The notes below the pieces were generated by a model. It did not search any database. It was not told where the DNA came from and saw only the letters and a list, made by a program, of their open reading frames with translations. A stretch of DNA of 64,000 bases, taken from the NCBI RefSeq assembly GCF_037861325.1, contig NZ_JAFELW010000002.1. One strand, written 5' to 3'. Shown here piece by piece: positions 15,173 through 22,725 of this stretch (its first letter is position 1; each line of letters opens with the position of its first letter). The translations under genes were made by a program, and so were the position numbers. The stretch comes from Riemerella anatipestifer_F (lineage in GTDB: Bacteria > Bacteroidota > Bacteroidia > Flavobacteriales > Weeksellaceae).

Positions 15173-16324
15173 CTAATCTTTTTTATACTGTAATTCTTTT
15201 TCAGTAAGAATTGTTTTAACCTCCACTTCTGTATTATCCTTTAGTCTTCTGATTTTGTAAGATATAGGAGCAGCTGAAGAAATTAAAGCATCTATGTCTG
15301 GTGTCTTAATAAATTCAATAAAACTATCATAAGTATCTACTTGCCCCGCCAACTTCGCTGGCCCTCCTGCTATTAAAACTCTTATCTTTGATTCCGAGAA
15401 CAACTTTCTAAAAGATTGATTGTATGAGGATTCTACACCTCCCGACACTTTACCAAAAGCGAAGTTAACAGCTCCTGATACCATTTTTTTAGTTTCTTCT
15501 TCTGATTGACTTGTCTCTATCAACAAATAAGCAACCCTCCCATAATCTACATTGCTTACATAGACAGGCTCATGAGTACCATATTCCTTAGCATCCACCT
15601 CTCCTTTAAACCACTCTGAATAATGCTTAGGATCTATAGAAACACTATAAAAGTTTTGGTGTAGTTTTACCATAACATAATTTTTGCTATTGGAGCTGTT
15701 ATAACTATCTTGATAGTTAAATTTAGCAGAAACAACCCCTCCTAAAACATTAGCGTTTGCATGTAAATTAAACGACTTATTAAAACTACTAGAAGTGTTC
15801 ACTTTATCAGCCTGATAACTGACATAAGCTGGCACAAAAGAATAATCAATCTCATTTTTATATTTCGCTAGTAATGTATTAGTTACATTTCTTACCTCAC
15901 TTAAAATAGGCTTACAAACTTCCTTCACAGGCAAATCTTTACCTCTTAAGGAGATAGATATTTTAACATCGTTAAAATCCACCTTAGGAACTAGCGGATC
16001 ATAGCTACCCTGTACAAAACTAGCTCCTCTTAAGATGCTACCAGGATAAATAACATCTGTATTCTTAGCATCTACAAAGGATAACGGAGACAAAGTATGT
16101 GTTTTTTCCACTACATTTAAATATTCAAACTCTGTAGAACTAGTGGATGGATTATATCTAGTATAACCCGTTTTTGTAGAAGATAAAACCTTTGGAGACT
16201 GATCTAAAAATTTTACCGTTTCTAAATCATTAATAGATTTTGATGTAGACACATTTCCTTCTTCTCTACAAGACAATAAAGAAAATAACACTAAACCTAA
16301 ACTTAAAAATCTAACTTTTTTCAT
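15173..16324 (-). CDS. Cholesterol-dependent-cytolysin-like (CDCL) lipoprotein lacking domain 4
   Basis: A 383-residue predicted lipoprotein (signal ending LLSC, Cys19). Several segments match thiol-activated cytolysins in order: IYPGSILRG at 92-100 (VYPGALL in CDCs), the KVDFNDVKISISLRG strand, PVYVSNVDYGRVAYLLIETS near 255-273, and PISYKIRRLKDN at 353-364, which in CDCs is the domain 2 strand leading to domain 4. The protein stops about 20 residues later, so domain 4 and its Trp-rich undecapeptide are absent. Known: CDCLs of Elizabethkingia and other Bacteroidota lack classical cholesterol recognition and form pores as short/long pairs. Inferred: a pore-forming subunit exported to the surface or medium. 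It is the second gene of an operon, 27 bp after the lipoprotein gene at 16352-17209. Confidence 0.82.
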   Translation of the reverse strand: MKKVRFLSLGLVLFSLLSCREEGNVSTSKSINDLETVKFLDQSPKVLSSTKTGYTRYNPSTSSTEFEYLNVVEKTHTLSPLSFVDAKNTDVIYPGSILRGASFVQGSYDPLVPKVDFNDVKISISLRGKDLPVKEVCKPILSEVRNVTNTLLAKYKNEIDYSFVPAYVSYQADKVNTSSSFNKSFNLHANANVLGGVVSAKFNYQDSYNSSNSKNYVMVKLHQNFYSVSIDPKHYSEWFKGEVDAKEYGTHEPVYVSNVDYGRVAYLLIETSQSEEETKKMVSGAVNFAFGKVSGGVESSYNQSFRKLFSESKIRVLIAGGPAKLAGQVDTYDSFIEFIKTPDIDALISSAAPISYKIRRLKDNTEVEVKTILTEKELQYKKD

Positions 16325-16351
16325 TTCAAATTTATTTTAAATTACACTTTA

Positions 16352-17209
16352 TTATTTCTGAACTACAGGAATATCTTTGTATATAATATTGTTTATAGAT
16401 CCATCATTATGTTTTTGTTGTATTTTTATTTCTGTAATAGTAGCTGCTGGCACATCAGGTGCTTTTTTCTCCCTGTCTTCAAAAGCTCTAAAATCTTTTT
16501 TAGTATGAGCAGAAAAACTCCCATCACCCTCACTATGCCAACTTCCCGCATAATTAACCTGATAAGTATGAGACTTACTATTCCCAGTAGTTAAATATTC
16601 ATCGTAGCGTTCGTTACCATCATCTATAACAAATTTGTAAAATCTTCTGTGCTTAGAACGCTGAAATAGACCTGGATCTCTAATTTGTACGCTATAAGTT
16701 TCCGCATATATCTTAACCGCACTGAACAATAAATCCCTACTCTCTGAAGAAACCTTTTTATCATTCTTAAACTTCTCCAATATATACTCATGCTGAAAAT
16801 TTCCAGGCTCTAACACCTCTATATAAAACTGCCCATTCAATTCACTCGATTTTATAGATATCTGGTCTACCTTAGTAAGTCCTCCTCTAAACGGCCATCC
16901 CTTTACAGGCTCCTTTTTATTTTTAACATACAAAGAAAAATCCTCATTTATTCTTTGATGAAAAACTTTATTTTCTGTCTTGGGTCTCAATACATACCTT
17001 ACTCCCAATGTATCGGAATCTTCAATTTTAAAGGAAACCAGCATACGGTCTCCAACTTGGAGGTTAGAAATGTTACCTACAGGAGTTAATACAAAAGTTA
17101 ATCTTTCGTCTTTATCACTTACTGGCTCTTCATTCTCAGAAATCCCCCTTTTACAAGAAAAGGTGGCAAGCATTACTAAAACAAATAAAATAATCTTCTT
17201 TATATCCAT
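16352..17209 (-). CDS. Lipoprotein of unknown function, first gene of the cytolysin-like operon
   Basis: 285 residues with a lipoprotein signal (MDIKKIILFVLVMLATFSC, Cys19). The mature part is rich in beta-strand-like alternation (LTFVLTPVGNISNLQVGDRM..., FYIEVLEPGNFQHEY) and has an aromatic/charged central segment with SVQIRDPGLFQRSKHRRFYKFVID. There is no cytolysin motif, so it is not the long CDCL partner as known in Elizabethkingia. I do not recognise the family. Position at the head of the operon suggests it works with the pore-former, for example as a receptor, chaperone or self-protection protein; that is inference. A full-consensus promoter precedes it. Confidence 0.7.
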   Translation of the reverse strand: MDIKKIILFVLVMLATFSCKRGISENEEPVSDKDERLTFVLTPVGNISNLQVGDRMLVSFKIEDSDTLGVRYVLRPKTENKVFHQRINEDFSLYVKNKKEPVKGWPFRGGLTKVDQISIKSSELNGQFYIEVLEPGNFQHEYILEKFKNDKKVSSESRDLLFSAVKIYAETYSVQIRDPGLFQRSKHRRFYKFVIDDGNERYDEYLTTGNSKSHTYQVNYAGSWHSEGDGSFSAHTKKDFRAFEDREKKAPDVPAATITEIKIQQKHNDGSINNIIYKDIPVVQK

Positions 17210-17234
17210 AACCTAACTATTTTAAAATGTGCTA

Positions 17235-17267
17235 CAAAAATAAATATTTTTTTTTTCACATGCCAAA
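17235..17267 (-). promoter_or_regulatory. Promoter of the cytolysin-like operon
   Basis: On the minus strand TTTG (17267-17264), 21 nt, TATTTTTG (17242-17235). The -7 element is 25 bp before the ATG of the first lipoprotein gene. The spacer is an unusually long A/T tract, which could tune activity. Confidence 0.65.
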
Positions 17268-17420
17268 CACACTTTACTTTCACTCCAATAAACAAGCTAA
17301 TTGAAAGCCCTCAGAAATTCTAAAGAACGACCTTAATTAAGATTCATTCTAAATAACTTAAACGAAAAAATTTAGTTTCTCTGCCTTACTTTAAATTTTC
17401 ACTAAACCAGAAAAAAACTG

Positions 17421-17428
17421 TAAATTTG
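17421..17428 (+). promoter_or_regulatory. -7 element of the hemACDE transcript
   Basis: TAAATTTG matches TAnnTTTG and is 15 nt before ATG 17444. No good TTTG is seen at the -33 distance. The TTG that opens the longer frame at 17426 is part of this element, so it cannot be the start of HemA. Confidence 0.55.
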
Positions 17429-17443
17429 CAATCTTATAAACTT

Positions 17444-18721
17444 ATGCACTCCCACAATAACCCATATAAGACTGCACACTTCACAGTGCTTAGTATTAGC
17501 TTCGAAAAGGCTGATACGGAAACTCGTGGTAGATTTGCTTTTTTTGATGAACACATACAAGATTTTGTCAATAAAATTCATCAAAGAAATATGGGTGATG
17601 CTTTTGTAGTTTCTACCTGTAATAGAACAGAAATCTACACCACTACCCATAACTATATGTTTGTAGCACAGCTTTTTTGTGATATTGTAGGCGTAGATTT
17701 AGTAGAATTTATAAAATATTGCGAGGTCAAAAAAGCAGAAGATGCCCTCAATCATCTTTTTCGTGTGGCAGCAGGTTTAGAAAGCCAAATACTAGGCGAT
17801 TTTGAAATCATTTCCCAAATTAAAAAGGCTTACTCTAGATTTAAAACTTACAAAAGAACTACCAACTCCTATATGGAGAGAGCCATTAACTATGCCATTC
17901 AAATTTCAAAAAAGATTAAAAATCAGACAGGTATTAGCAATGGTGCGGCTTCGGTTTCTTACGCTGCGGTGCATTATATTCTCAACCATAAAACGCAACT
18001 TCAAGATAAAAATATTCTACTTTTAGGGATAGGCGAAATTGGACAAAATACGGTAGAAAATCTTATGAAACACCTCTACCGCCCAAAGGTTAAAATAGCT
18101 AACCGAACTCTAGAAAATGCTAAAATAGTAGCTGATAAATTTGGAATCCCATACACCGATTTCTCTAACATCAAAGAAGAAATTTCTAACACAGACATTC
18201 TAATTGTAGCTACTGGAGCGTCTAAGCCTATTATTAACAAAGAGGATTTACCAGAAGGTAAAGAAATGCTAGTCATAGACCTTGCTATCCCTCATAATGT
18301 AGATAAATCCGTAGAGGAGCTTCCTTTGGTGGAGCTGATAGATGTGGATAAACTTTCTGAAAAAATACAGGAAACCATAGAAATCAGAAGAAAAGAAATC
18401 CCTAAAGCGGAAAGGATTATCAAGGAAATGGGAAAAGAGTTTTTAGAGTGGGAAAAGAAAAGAAAATATACCCCTAATATCCTTCATTTTAAATCTTCTT
18501 TAAAGAAAATAGAAGAAAACGAAATGCACCATTTCTACCGCAAACACAAATACATAGGTATAGAGGATATGGAGCTAAGCAATAAAATTATCCAAAAAAT
18601 CACTAACAGATTTGCAAAGTTCATCATAGATAATCCTATGAAAGCAGAGGAAATCTCTAAGCTAATGAACGATATTTTTGTACAACAACCAATAGATGAG
18701 TTTAATGAAAAACACCATTAA
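17444..18721 (+). CDS. hemA: Glutamyl-tRNA reductase
   Basis: First committed enzyme of the C5 heme pathway: reduces Glu-tRNA(Glu) to glutamate-1-semialdehyde with NADPH. The start is set at ATG 17444 (425 residues) because the alternative TTG at 17426 lies in the promoter. The catalytic cysteine is in VVSTCNRTEIY. The catalytic-domain helix reads FRVAAGLESQILGDFEI, the NADPH-binding site LLLGIGEIGQNT, and a helical dimerisation domain follows. The stop overlaps the start of hemC. The hemA-hemC-hemD-hemE run is one operon with short or negative spacing. Confidence 0.94.
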   Translation: MHSHNNPYKTAHFTVLSISFEKADTETRGRFAFFDEHIQDFVNKIHQRNMGDAFVVSTCNRTEIYTTTHNYMFVAQLFCDIVGVDLVEFIKYCEVKKAEDALNHLFRVAAGLESQILGDFEIISQIKKAYSRFKTYKRTTNSYMERAINYAIQISKKIKNQTGISNGAASVSYAAVHYILNHKTQLQDKNILLLGIGEIGQNTVENLMKHLYRPKVKIANRTLENAKIVADKFGIPYTDFSNIKEEISNTDILIVATGASKPIINKEDLPEGKEMLVIDLAIPHNVDKSVEELPLVELIDVDKLSEKIQETIEIRRKEIPKAERIIKEMGKEFLEWEKKRKYTPNILHFKSSLKKIEENEMHHFYRKHKYIGIEDMELSNKIIQKITNRFAKFIIDNPMKAEEISKLMNDIFVQQPIDEFNEKHH

Positions 18722-19616
18722 AATAGGCACCCGAAATTCACCTTTAGCTTTATGGCAAGCTAAAGAAGTAGCAGCAGCTTTGGAACAAAAAAACTATGCT
18801 ACCGAAATTGTACCTATCGTTTCGTCTGGTGATAAAAATTTAACTCAACCGCTTTATTCTTTAGGCATTACAGGAGTTTTCACAAAAGATTTAGACATTG
18901 CTCTACTCAATAAACAAATAGATATAGCTGTACATTCTCTTAAAGATGTCCCTACACAACTACCTCAAAATATAGAGCTGATAGCCTACTTAGAAAGAGA
19001 CTATCCGCAAGATGTATTAGTAAGAAGTAGCAACGCTAAAGACAAGTCGCTAGAAGAACTCAAAATAGCAACTAGCAGCCTTCGTAGAAGAGCCTTTTGG
19101 TTGAAACAATTTCCAAATACTGAATTTTCGGATATTAGAGGTAACGTACAAACCCGATTACAAAAATTAGAAGATGGCATCGCAGATGCAACGCTGTTTT
19201 CTTTAGCCGGTCTTAAGAGAATGGCATTAGATATTCCGTATGAGCATTTACCTTTTATGATTTCGGCTCCTTCGCAAGGGGTGGTTACCGTAGCAGGACA
19301 CACTGATAATACCGAAATCAACGAAATTGTGAAAACCATCAACCACCATCAGACCCAAGTATGCGTGGAAATAGAACGCCAATTTCTAAACAGATTAGAA
19401 GGCGGTTGTACGGCACCAATCGGAGCTTTTGCAGAATTTAATGAGGAAGAAATTAAGTTCCAAGGGAGATTATGCTCATTGAACGGAAAAGAATGCCTTG
19501 AACTTAACAAAACTTTTGCGTGGAAACAAGGAGGAAACTTCGGTAATGAACTCGCCGATAAACTCCTCGCCAATGGAGGTAAAGCCATAATGGACCAAAT
19601 TAAAAAAGAACTTTAA
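18705..19616 (+). CDS. hemC: Hydroxymethylbilane synthase (porphobilinogen deaminase)
   Basis: Polymerises four porphobilinogen molecules to hydroxymethylbilane. I start at ATG 18705 (KNTIKIGTRNSPLALWQA), the family's usual beginning; ATG 18696 gives three more residues. Seen: the porphobilinogen-binding HSLKDVPT motif, the SSLRRRAF arginines, DIRGNVQTRL, and the dipyrromethane-cofactor cysteine in RLEGGCTAPIGA. It overlaps the end of hemA by 17 bp, implying translational coupling. Confidence 0.95.
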   Translation: MKNTIKIGTRNSPLALWQAKEVAAALEQKNYATEIVPIVSSGDKNLTQPLYSLGITGVFTKDLDIALLNKQIDIAVHSLKDVPTQLPQNIELIAYLERDYPQDVLVRSSNAKDKSLEELKIATSSLRRRAFWLKQFPNTEFSDIRGNVQTRLQKLEDGIADATLFSLAGLKRMALDIPYEHLPFMISAPSQGVVTVAGHTDNTEINEIVKTINHHQTQVCVEIERQFLNRLEGGCTAPIGAFAEFNEEEIKFQGRLCSLNGKECLELNKTFAWKQGGNFGNELADKLLANGGKAIMDQIKKEL

Positions 19617-19627
19617 ACTCTTTTTTA

Positions 19628-20287
19628 ATGGCTAATTCTATTCTCTTGACCAAGGAAATCAATCCTGAAAAACGCCAACTCCTTTTAAACGAAGGACTAG
19701 AGGTTGATACCAAAGATTTTATTAGAATTAAATTCATCAATACCGAAAAGATTAGTCTGCATAATAAAACGCCTATATTCACTAGTGCCAATGGGGTGGA
19801 AGGCTTTTTTAAAAACGGTTTTGATACCTCTTTTTCATCTGTGATTTGTGTAGGTAGTAAAACTGAAAGCAAACTTGCAGAAAAAGGCATCAAAACTCTA
19901 CATACAGCTAAGAATGCCGAAGAATTAGCCTCGTTTATACTTCAACAACAATGGGATAATTCTGATTTTGTTCACTTTTGTGGCAACCTTGCACTGGATA
20001 CTTTAGAAAAACGCATCACTAATCACAATGCGAACTATATAAAGAAAATAGTTTACGAAACTGAACTGCTGTACCCTACCCTTAACAAAAAATATAATGC
20101 TTTAGTTTTTTTTAGTCCAAGTGGAGTTCGTAGCTTTGTAAAAAATAATTCTATAACCGATGAAATGGTCTTTTGTATAGGAAACACTACCGCTTTGGAA
20201 GTGGAAAAACATACTTCACAGAAGCCTATAATTAGTACCAAGCAAAACCTCAACGATTTGCTTAGTTTAATAAAATCGGTAGTCTAA
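19628..20287 (+). CDS. hemD: Uroporphyrinogen-III synthase
   Basis: Closes and rearranges hydroxymethylbilane to uroporphyrinogen III. The 219-residue protein has the weakly conserved two-lobed fold. PIFTSANGVEGFF, SVICVGSKTESKLAEKG, VFFSPSGVRSFV and VFCIGNTTALEVEK are the typical substrate-contact strands. Assignment is supported strongly by its place between hemC and hemE. Confidence 0.9.
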   Translation: MANSILLTKEINPEKRQLLLNEGLEVDTKDFIRIKFINTEKISLHNKTPIFTSANGVEGFFKNGFDTSFSSVICVGSKTESKLAEKGIKTLHTAKNAEELASFILQQQWDNSDFVHFCGNLALDTLEKRITNHNANYIKKIVYETELLYPTLNKKYNALVFFSPSGVRSFVKNNSITDEMVFCIGNTTALEVEKHTSQKPIISTKQNLNDLLSLIKSVV

Positions 20288-20299
20288 CCAACTTAAAAA

Positions 20300-21340
20300 A
20301 TGAATAAAAATATGATGATAAAGAACGATTTATATCTAAAAGCCTTGCGTGGAGAATCGGTAGAAAGACCTCCTGTGTGGATGATGCGACAAGCGGGAAG
20401 ATTTTTACCTGAATTTCGTGCCTTGAGAGATAAGTATGATTTCTTCACTAGATGCCAAACGCCAGAATTAGCGTCGGACATTACTTTAATGCCTATTAAG
20501 AGATTTCCGCTAGATGCCGCTATTTTGTTCTCGGATATTTTGGTAGTGCCTCAAGCGATGGGCTTAGATTTCCAAATGAAAGAAAGTGTAGGACCTTGGC
20601 TAGAAACGCCTATAAGAACTAAGGAACAAGTAGAAGCTATAGAGATACCTGATGTTAATGAGCTTCTGGGCTATGTTTTTGATTCCATAGAGCTTACACT
20701 ACAAAAACTAGATAATGAAATTCCGCTTATAGGCTTTGCAGGAAGCCCTTGGACGATACTTTGCTACTGTGTAGAAGGCAAAGGCAGCAAAGCCTTTGAT
20801 GTGGCTAAATCTTTCTGTTTCCAACAACCCGAGGCGGCACATTTGCTGTTACAAAAAATTACGGATACCACCATTGCTTATCTTAAAAGAAAGGTAGAGA
20901 AGGGCGTATCTGCCGTTCAAATATTTGATTCTTGGGGTGGTATGCTTTCTCCAGAAGATTATCAGGAATTTTCGTGGCAGTATATTCAGCAGATTGTAGA
21001 GGCACTTAGTCCTTTAACCCATGTGGTAGTATTTGGTAAAGGATGCTGGTTTGCATTGGAGGAAATGACGCTCTCTAAAGCCTCTGCTTTGGGAGTAGAT
21101 TGGACCATCACTCCCGAATTGGCAAGAACTTACACCAATCATACGATGACACTTCAAGGGAACTTTGACCCTGCACGTTTACATTCTACTCCAGAAACCA
21201 TCAAAAAAATGGTAAATAATATGATACGCCGATTTGGTAAAGACCGCTACATTGTAAATCTAGGACATGGCATCTTACCTAATATCCCTGTAGAAAACGC
21301 GGAGGCATTCATCCGTGCAGTGGTAGATTGGAAAGAATAG
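20300..21340 (+). CDS. hemE: Uroporphyrinogen decarboxylase
   Basis: Removes four carboxyl groups to make coproporphyrinogen III. 346 residues from the first ATG; ATG 20312 or 20315 (MIKNDLYLKAL) is as likely and fits family length. Substrate-binding signature PPVWMMRQAGRFLPEFR is near the N-terminus, GFAGSPWTILCYCVEG in the middle and NLGHGILPNIPVENAEAF at the end. It is the last gene of the heme operon, followed by a bidirectional terminator. hemB and hemL are not in the window. Confidence 0.95.
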   Translation: MNKNMMIKNDLYLKALRGESVERPPVWMMRQAGRFLPEFRALRDKYDFFTRCQTPELASDITLMPIKRFPLDAAILFSDILVVPQAMGLDFQMKESVGPWLETPIRTKEQVEAIEIPDVNELLGYVFDSIELTLQKLDNEIPLIGFAGSPWTILCYCVEGKGSKAFDVAKSFCFQQPEAAHLLLQKITDTTIAYLKRKVEKGVSAVQIFDSWGGMLSPEDYQEFSWQYIQQIVEALSPLTHVVVFGKGCWFALEEMTLSKASALGVDWTITPELARTYTNHTMTLQGNFDPARLHSTPETIKKMVNNMIRRFGKDRYIVNLGHGILPNIPVENAEAFIRAVVDWKE

Positions 21341-21370
21341 TAATTATTTCAATTAAAATATTATTAAACA

Positions 21371-21405
21371 AAAAAGAGCTACACTTTTTAGTATAGCTCT
21401 TTTTT
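21371..21405. terminator. Bidirectional terminator between hemE and the bacilliredoxin gene
   Basis: AAAAAGAGCTA (21371-21381) and TAGCTCTTTTT (21394-21404) form an 11-bp stem with A-tract and T-tract arms, suited to both strands. Confidence 0.87.
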
Positions 21406-21423
21406 ATTTAATTTACTTTTTCT

Positions 21424-21834
21424 CTAGCAGTACTCTTCGTACGCCGCTTGTAGATTAGCAGCAATAGCTTCCGCAGGATTACCCTCTATGTGGTGTCTTT
21501 CTATCATATGCACCAATTCGCCGTCTTTGAACAAAGCCACACAAGGTGATGATGGTGGGAATGGAGCTAAATGTCTTCTCGCCTCTACGACTGCCTCAAG
21601 GTCAAACCCCGCAAAAACAGTTACCAAATTATCTGGTTTTTTATCTCCATTTAGAGAGTACAACACCCCTGGTCTAGCCGCTCCCGCAGCACAACCGCAC
21701 ACCGAGTTCACCATAAGCAATGTAGTTCCTGAAACCTTCAGAGCCTCGTTTACTAGTTCAGGAGTAGTTAAATCTTTAAACCCGTTATCTGTCAATTCTG
21801 CCTTCATCGGCATTACTAATTCTTGTGGATACAT
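21424..21834 (-). CDS. Bacilliredoxin, BrxA/BrxB family
   Basis: 136-residue thioredoxin-fold protein. The unusual CGC active site (Cys46, Cys48) in NSVCGCAAGAARPG is diagnostic of the YphP/YqiW family. Known members remove bacillithiol from S-bacillithiolated proteins. This fits a bacillithiol-using member of the Bacteroidota, though the bacillithiol genes are not visible here. It is a lone gene converging on hemE. Confidence 0.9.
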   Translation of the reverse strand: MYPQELVMPMKAELTDNGFKDLTTPELVNEALKVSGTTLLMVNSVCGCAAGAARPGVLYSLNGDKKPDNLVTVFAGFDLEAVVEARRHLAPFPPSSPCVALFKDGELVHMIERHHIEGNPAEAIAANLQAAYEEYC

Positions 21835-21965
21835 AATAATTTCTTTTTATTTGGCTACAAATTTAAACAAATATTATTTACCAAACGGAAAGCTCCCACG
21901 GGAATGTGGCGAAACAAAAAACAGTTTGCACAGATTTTGTTGCTATTGAGACCAAAACAAACACA

Positions 21966-22256
21966 ATGAATTTTAAGAACAACCAAACAGGAAATGGCGG
22001 ATTTATAAGTATGTCTAACGATACCGAAGAAATAGGGCGACTGACCTACACCATTCTACCAGAAAAACAACAGCTCATCATTTCATTTGTAAACATTTTT
22101 CCAAAGTTTGAAGGGCGAGGCTTAGGAAAAGTTCTAATAAAAGAAGCCATTAGCTTCGCTAGAGAACACCAATGGACTATCTATCCGCATTGCTCCTACG
22201 CCCGTGCTGTGATGATGAGAATGGAACACCTAGACGATGTCTTCCCCTCAATATGA
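21966..22256 (+). CDS. Small GNAT-like N-acetyltransferase
   Basis: The frame is open from 21906 but ATG 21966 gives the natural protein of 96 residues. FEGRGLGKVLIKEAISFAREH is the acetyl-CoA pyrophosphate-binding loop (Q/RxxGxG/A), and IYPHCSYARAVMMR follows, typical of the short YidJ/GTN1-like acetyltransferases. The substrate is unknown. The end overlaps by 9 bp with the convergent thioredoxin-like gene. Confidence 0.82.
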   Translation: MNFKNNQTGNGGFISMSNDTEEIGRLTYTILPEKQQLIISFVNIFPKFEGRGLGKVLIKEAISFAREHQWTIYPHCSYARAVMMRMEHLDDVFPSI

Positions 22257-22712
22257 TGCCACAAGTTCCGAAAGCTGCTCCTTAGACCAATAGCCCTCAT
22301 AGGTTGTTAAGATTTTTCCATCTTTATCTAACAATACCCAAAAAGGATAAACTTGGCTGCGAGGCGAAAAATAGTAAGCTAGTTCGTGTAGCCCTGATGT
22401 GCTTCCACTGGTATAATAACGGTAAGTTTTACCAAAAAACGAAAGACTTCGTTTCTCTTTTTCTGCATTCAAATCCAAGAGGTAAACACGCTCCGAGAGT
22501 AAACGAAGTAAAGAAGAGGCTTGTTCTAAATCTTTAATCTGTTTCTTACAGACCGAACACCAATCGGTACGAACAAATACCAAAGTATTTCTGGGTCGAG
22601 AAAGCCTCAAAGTATCAAATGCCTCCCAAGACACAAAAGGAAGCTGCTGTGCCTTGGGGAAAAACACCGTTATAAAAAGTGTCATTTGAATCCGTAAGAT
22701 GTTTTTCAGCAT
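22248..22712 (-). CDS. Thioredoxin-like periplasmic protein
   Basis: 154 residues with an N-terminal hydrophobic signal (about 5-20). The thioredoxin-like domain has the redox motif DWCSVCKKQ (Cys52, Cys55). FWVLLDKDGKILTTYEGY is the usual late strand preceding the final helix; the cis-Pro appears as VYPFWVL. It is 13 bp downstream of the TonB-dependent receptor gene and surely co-transcribed. The receptor plug contains the same CSVC motif, so a shared thiol or metal-ion role is possible. Confidence 0.8.
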   Translation of the reverse strand: MLKNILRIQMTLFITVFFPKAQQLPFVSWEAFDTLRLSRPRNTLVFVRTDWCSVCKKQIKDLEQASSLLRLLSERVYLLDLNAEKEKRSLSFFGKTYRYYTSGSTSGLHELAYYFSPRSQVYPFWVLLDKDGKILTTYEGYWSKEQLSELVASY

Positions 22713-22725
22713 TTGATGTTGTATT

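Noticed and set aside
15173..16324. Complete cholesterol-dependent cytolysin
   Set aside because: There is no domain 4 and no Trp-rich undecapeptide, and no frame downstream could supply them before the terminator at 15126.
17426..17443. TTG start for HemA
   Set aside because: The TTG is the end of the -7 element TAAATTTG; ATG 17444 gives the normal N-terminus.
21488..21949. 153-codon plus-strand frame opposite the bacilliredoxin gene
   Set aside because: The minus-strand protein has the diagnostic CGC motif and family length; the plus-strand frame is its antisense shadow.
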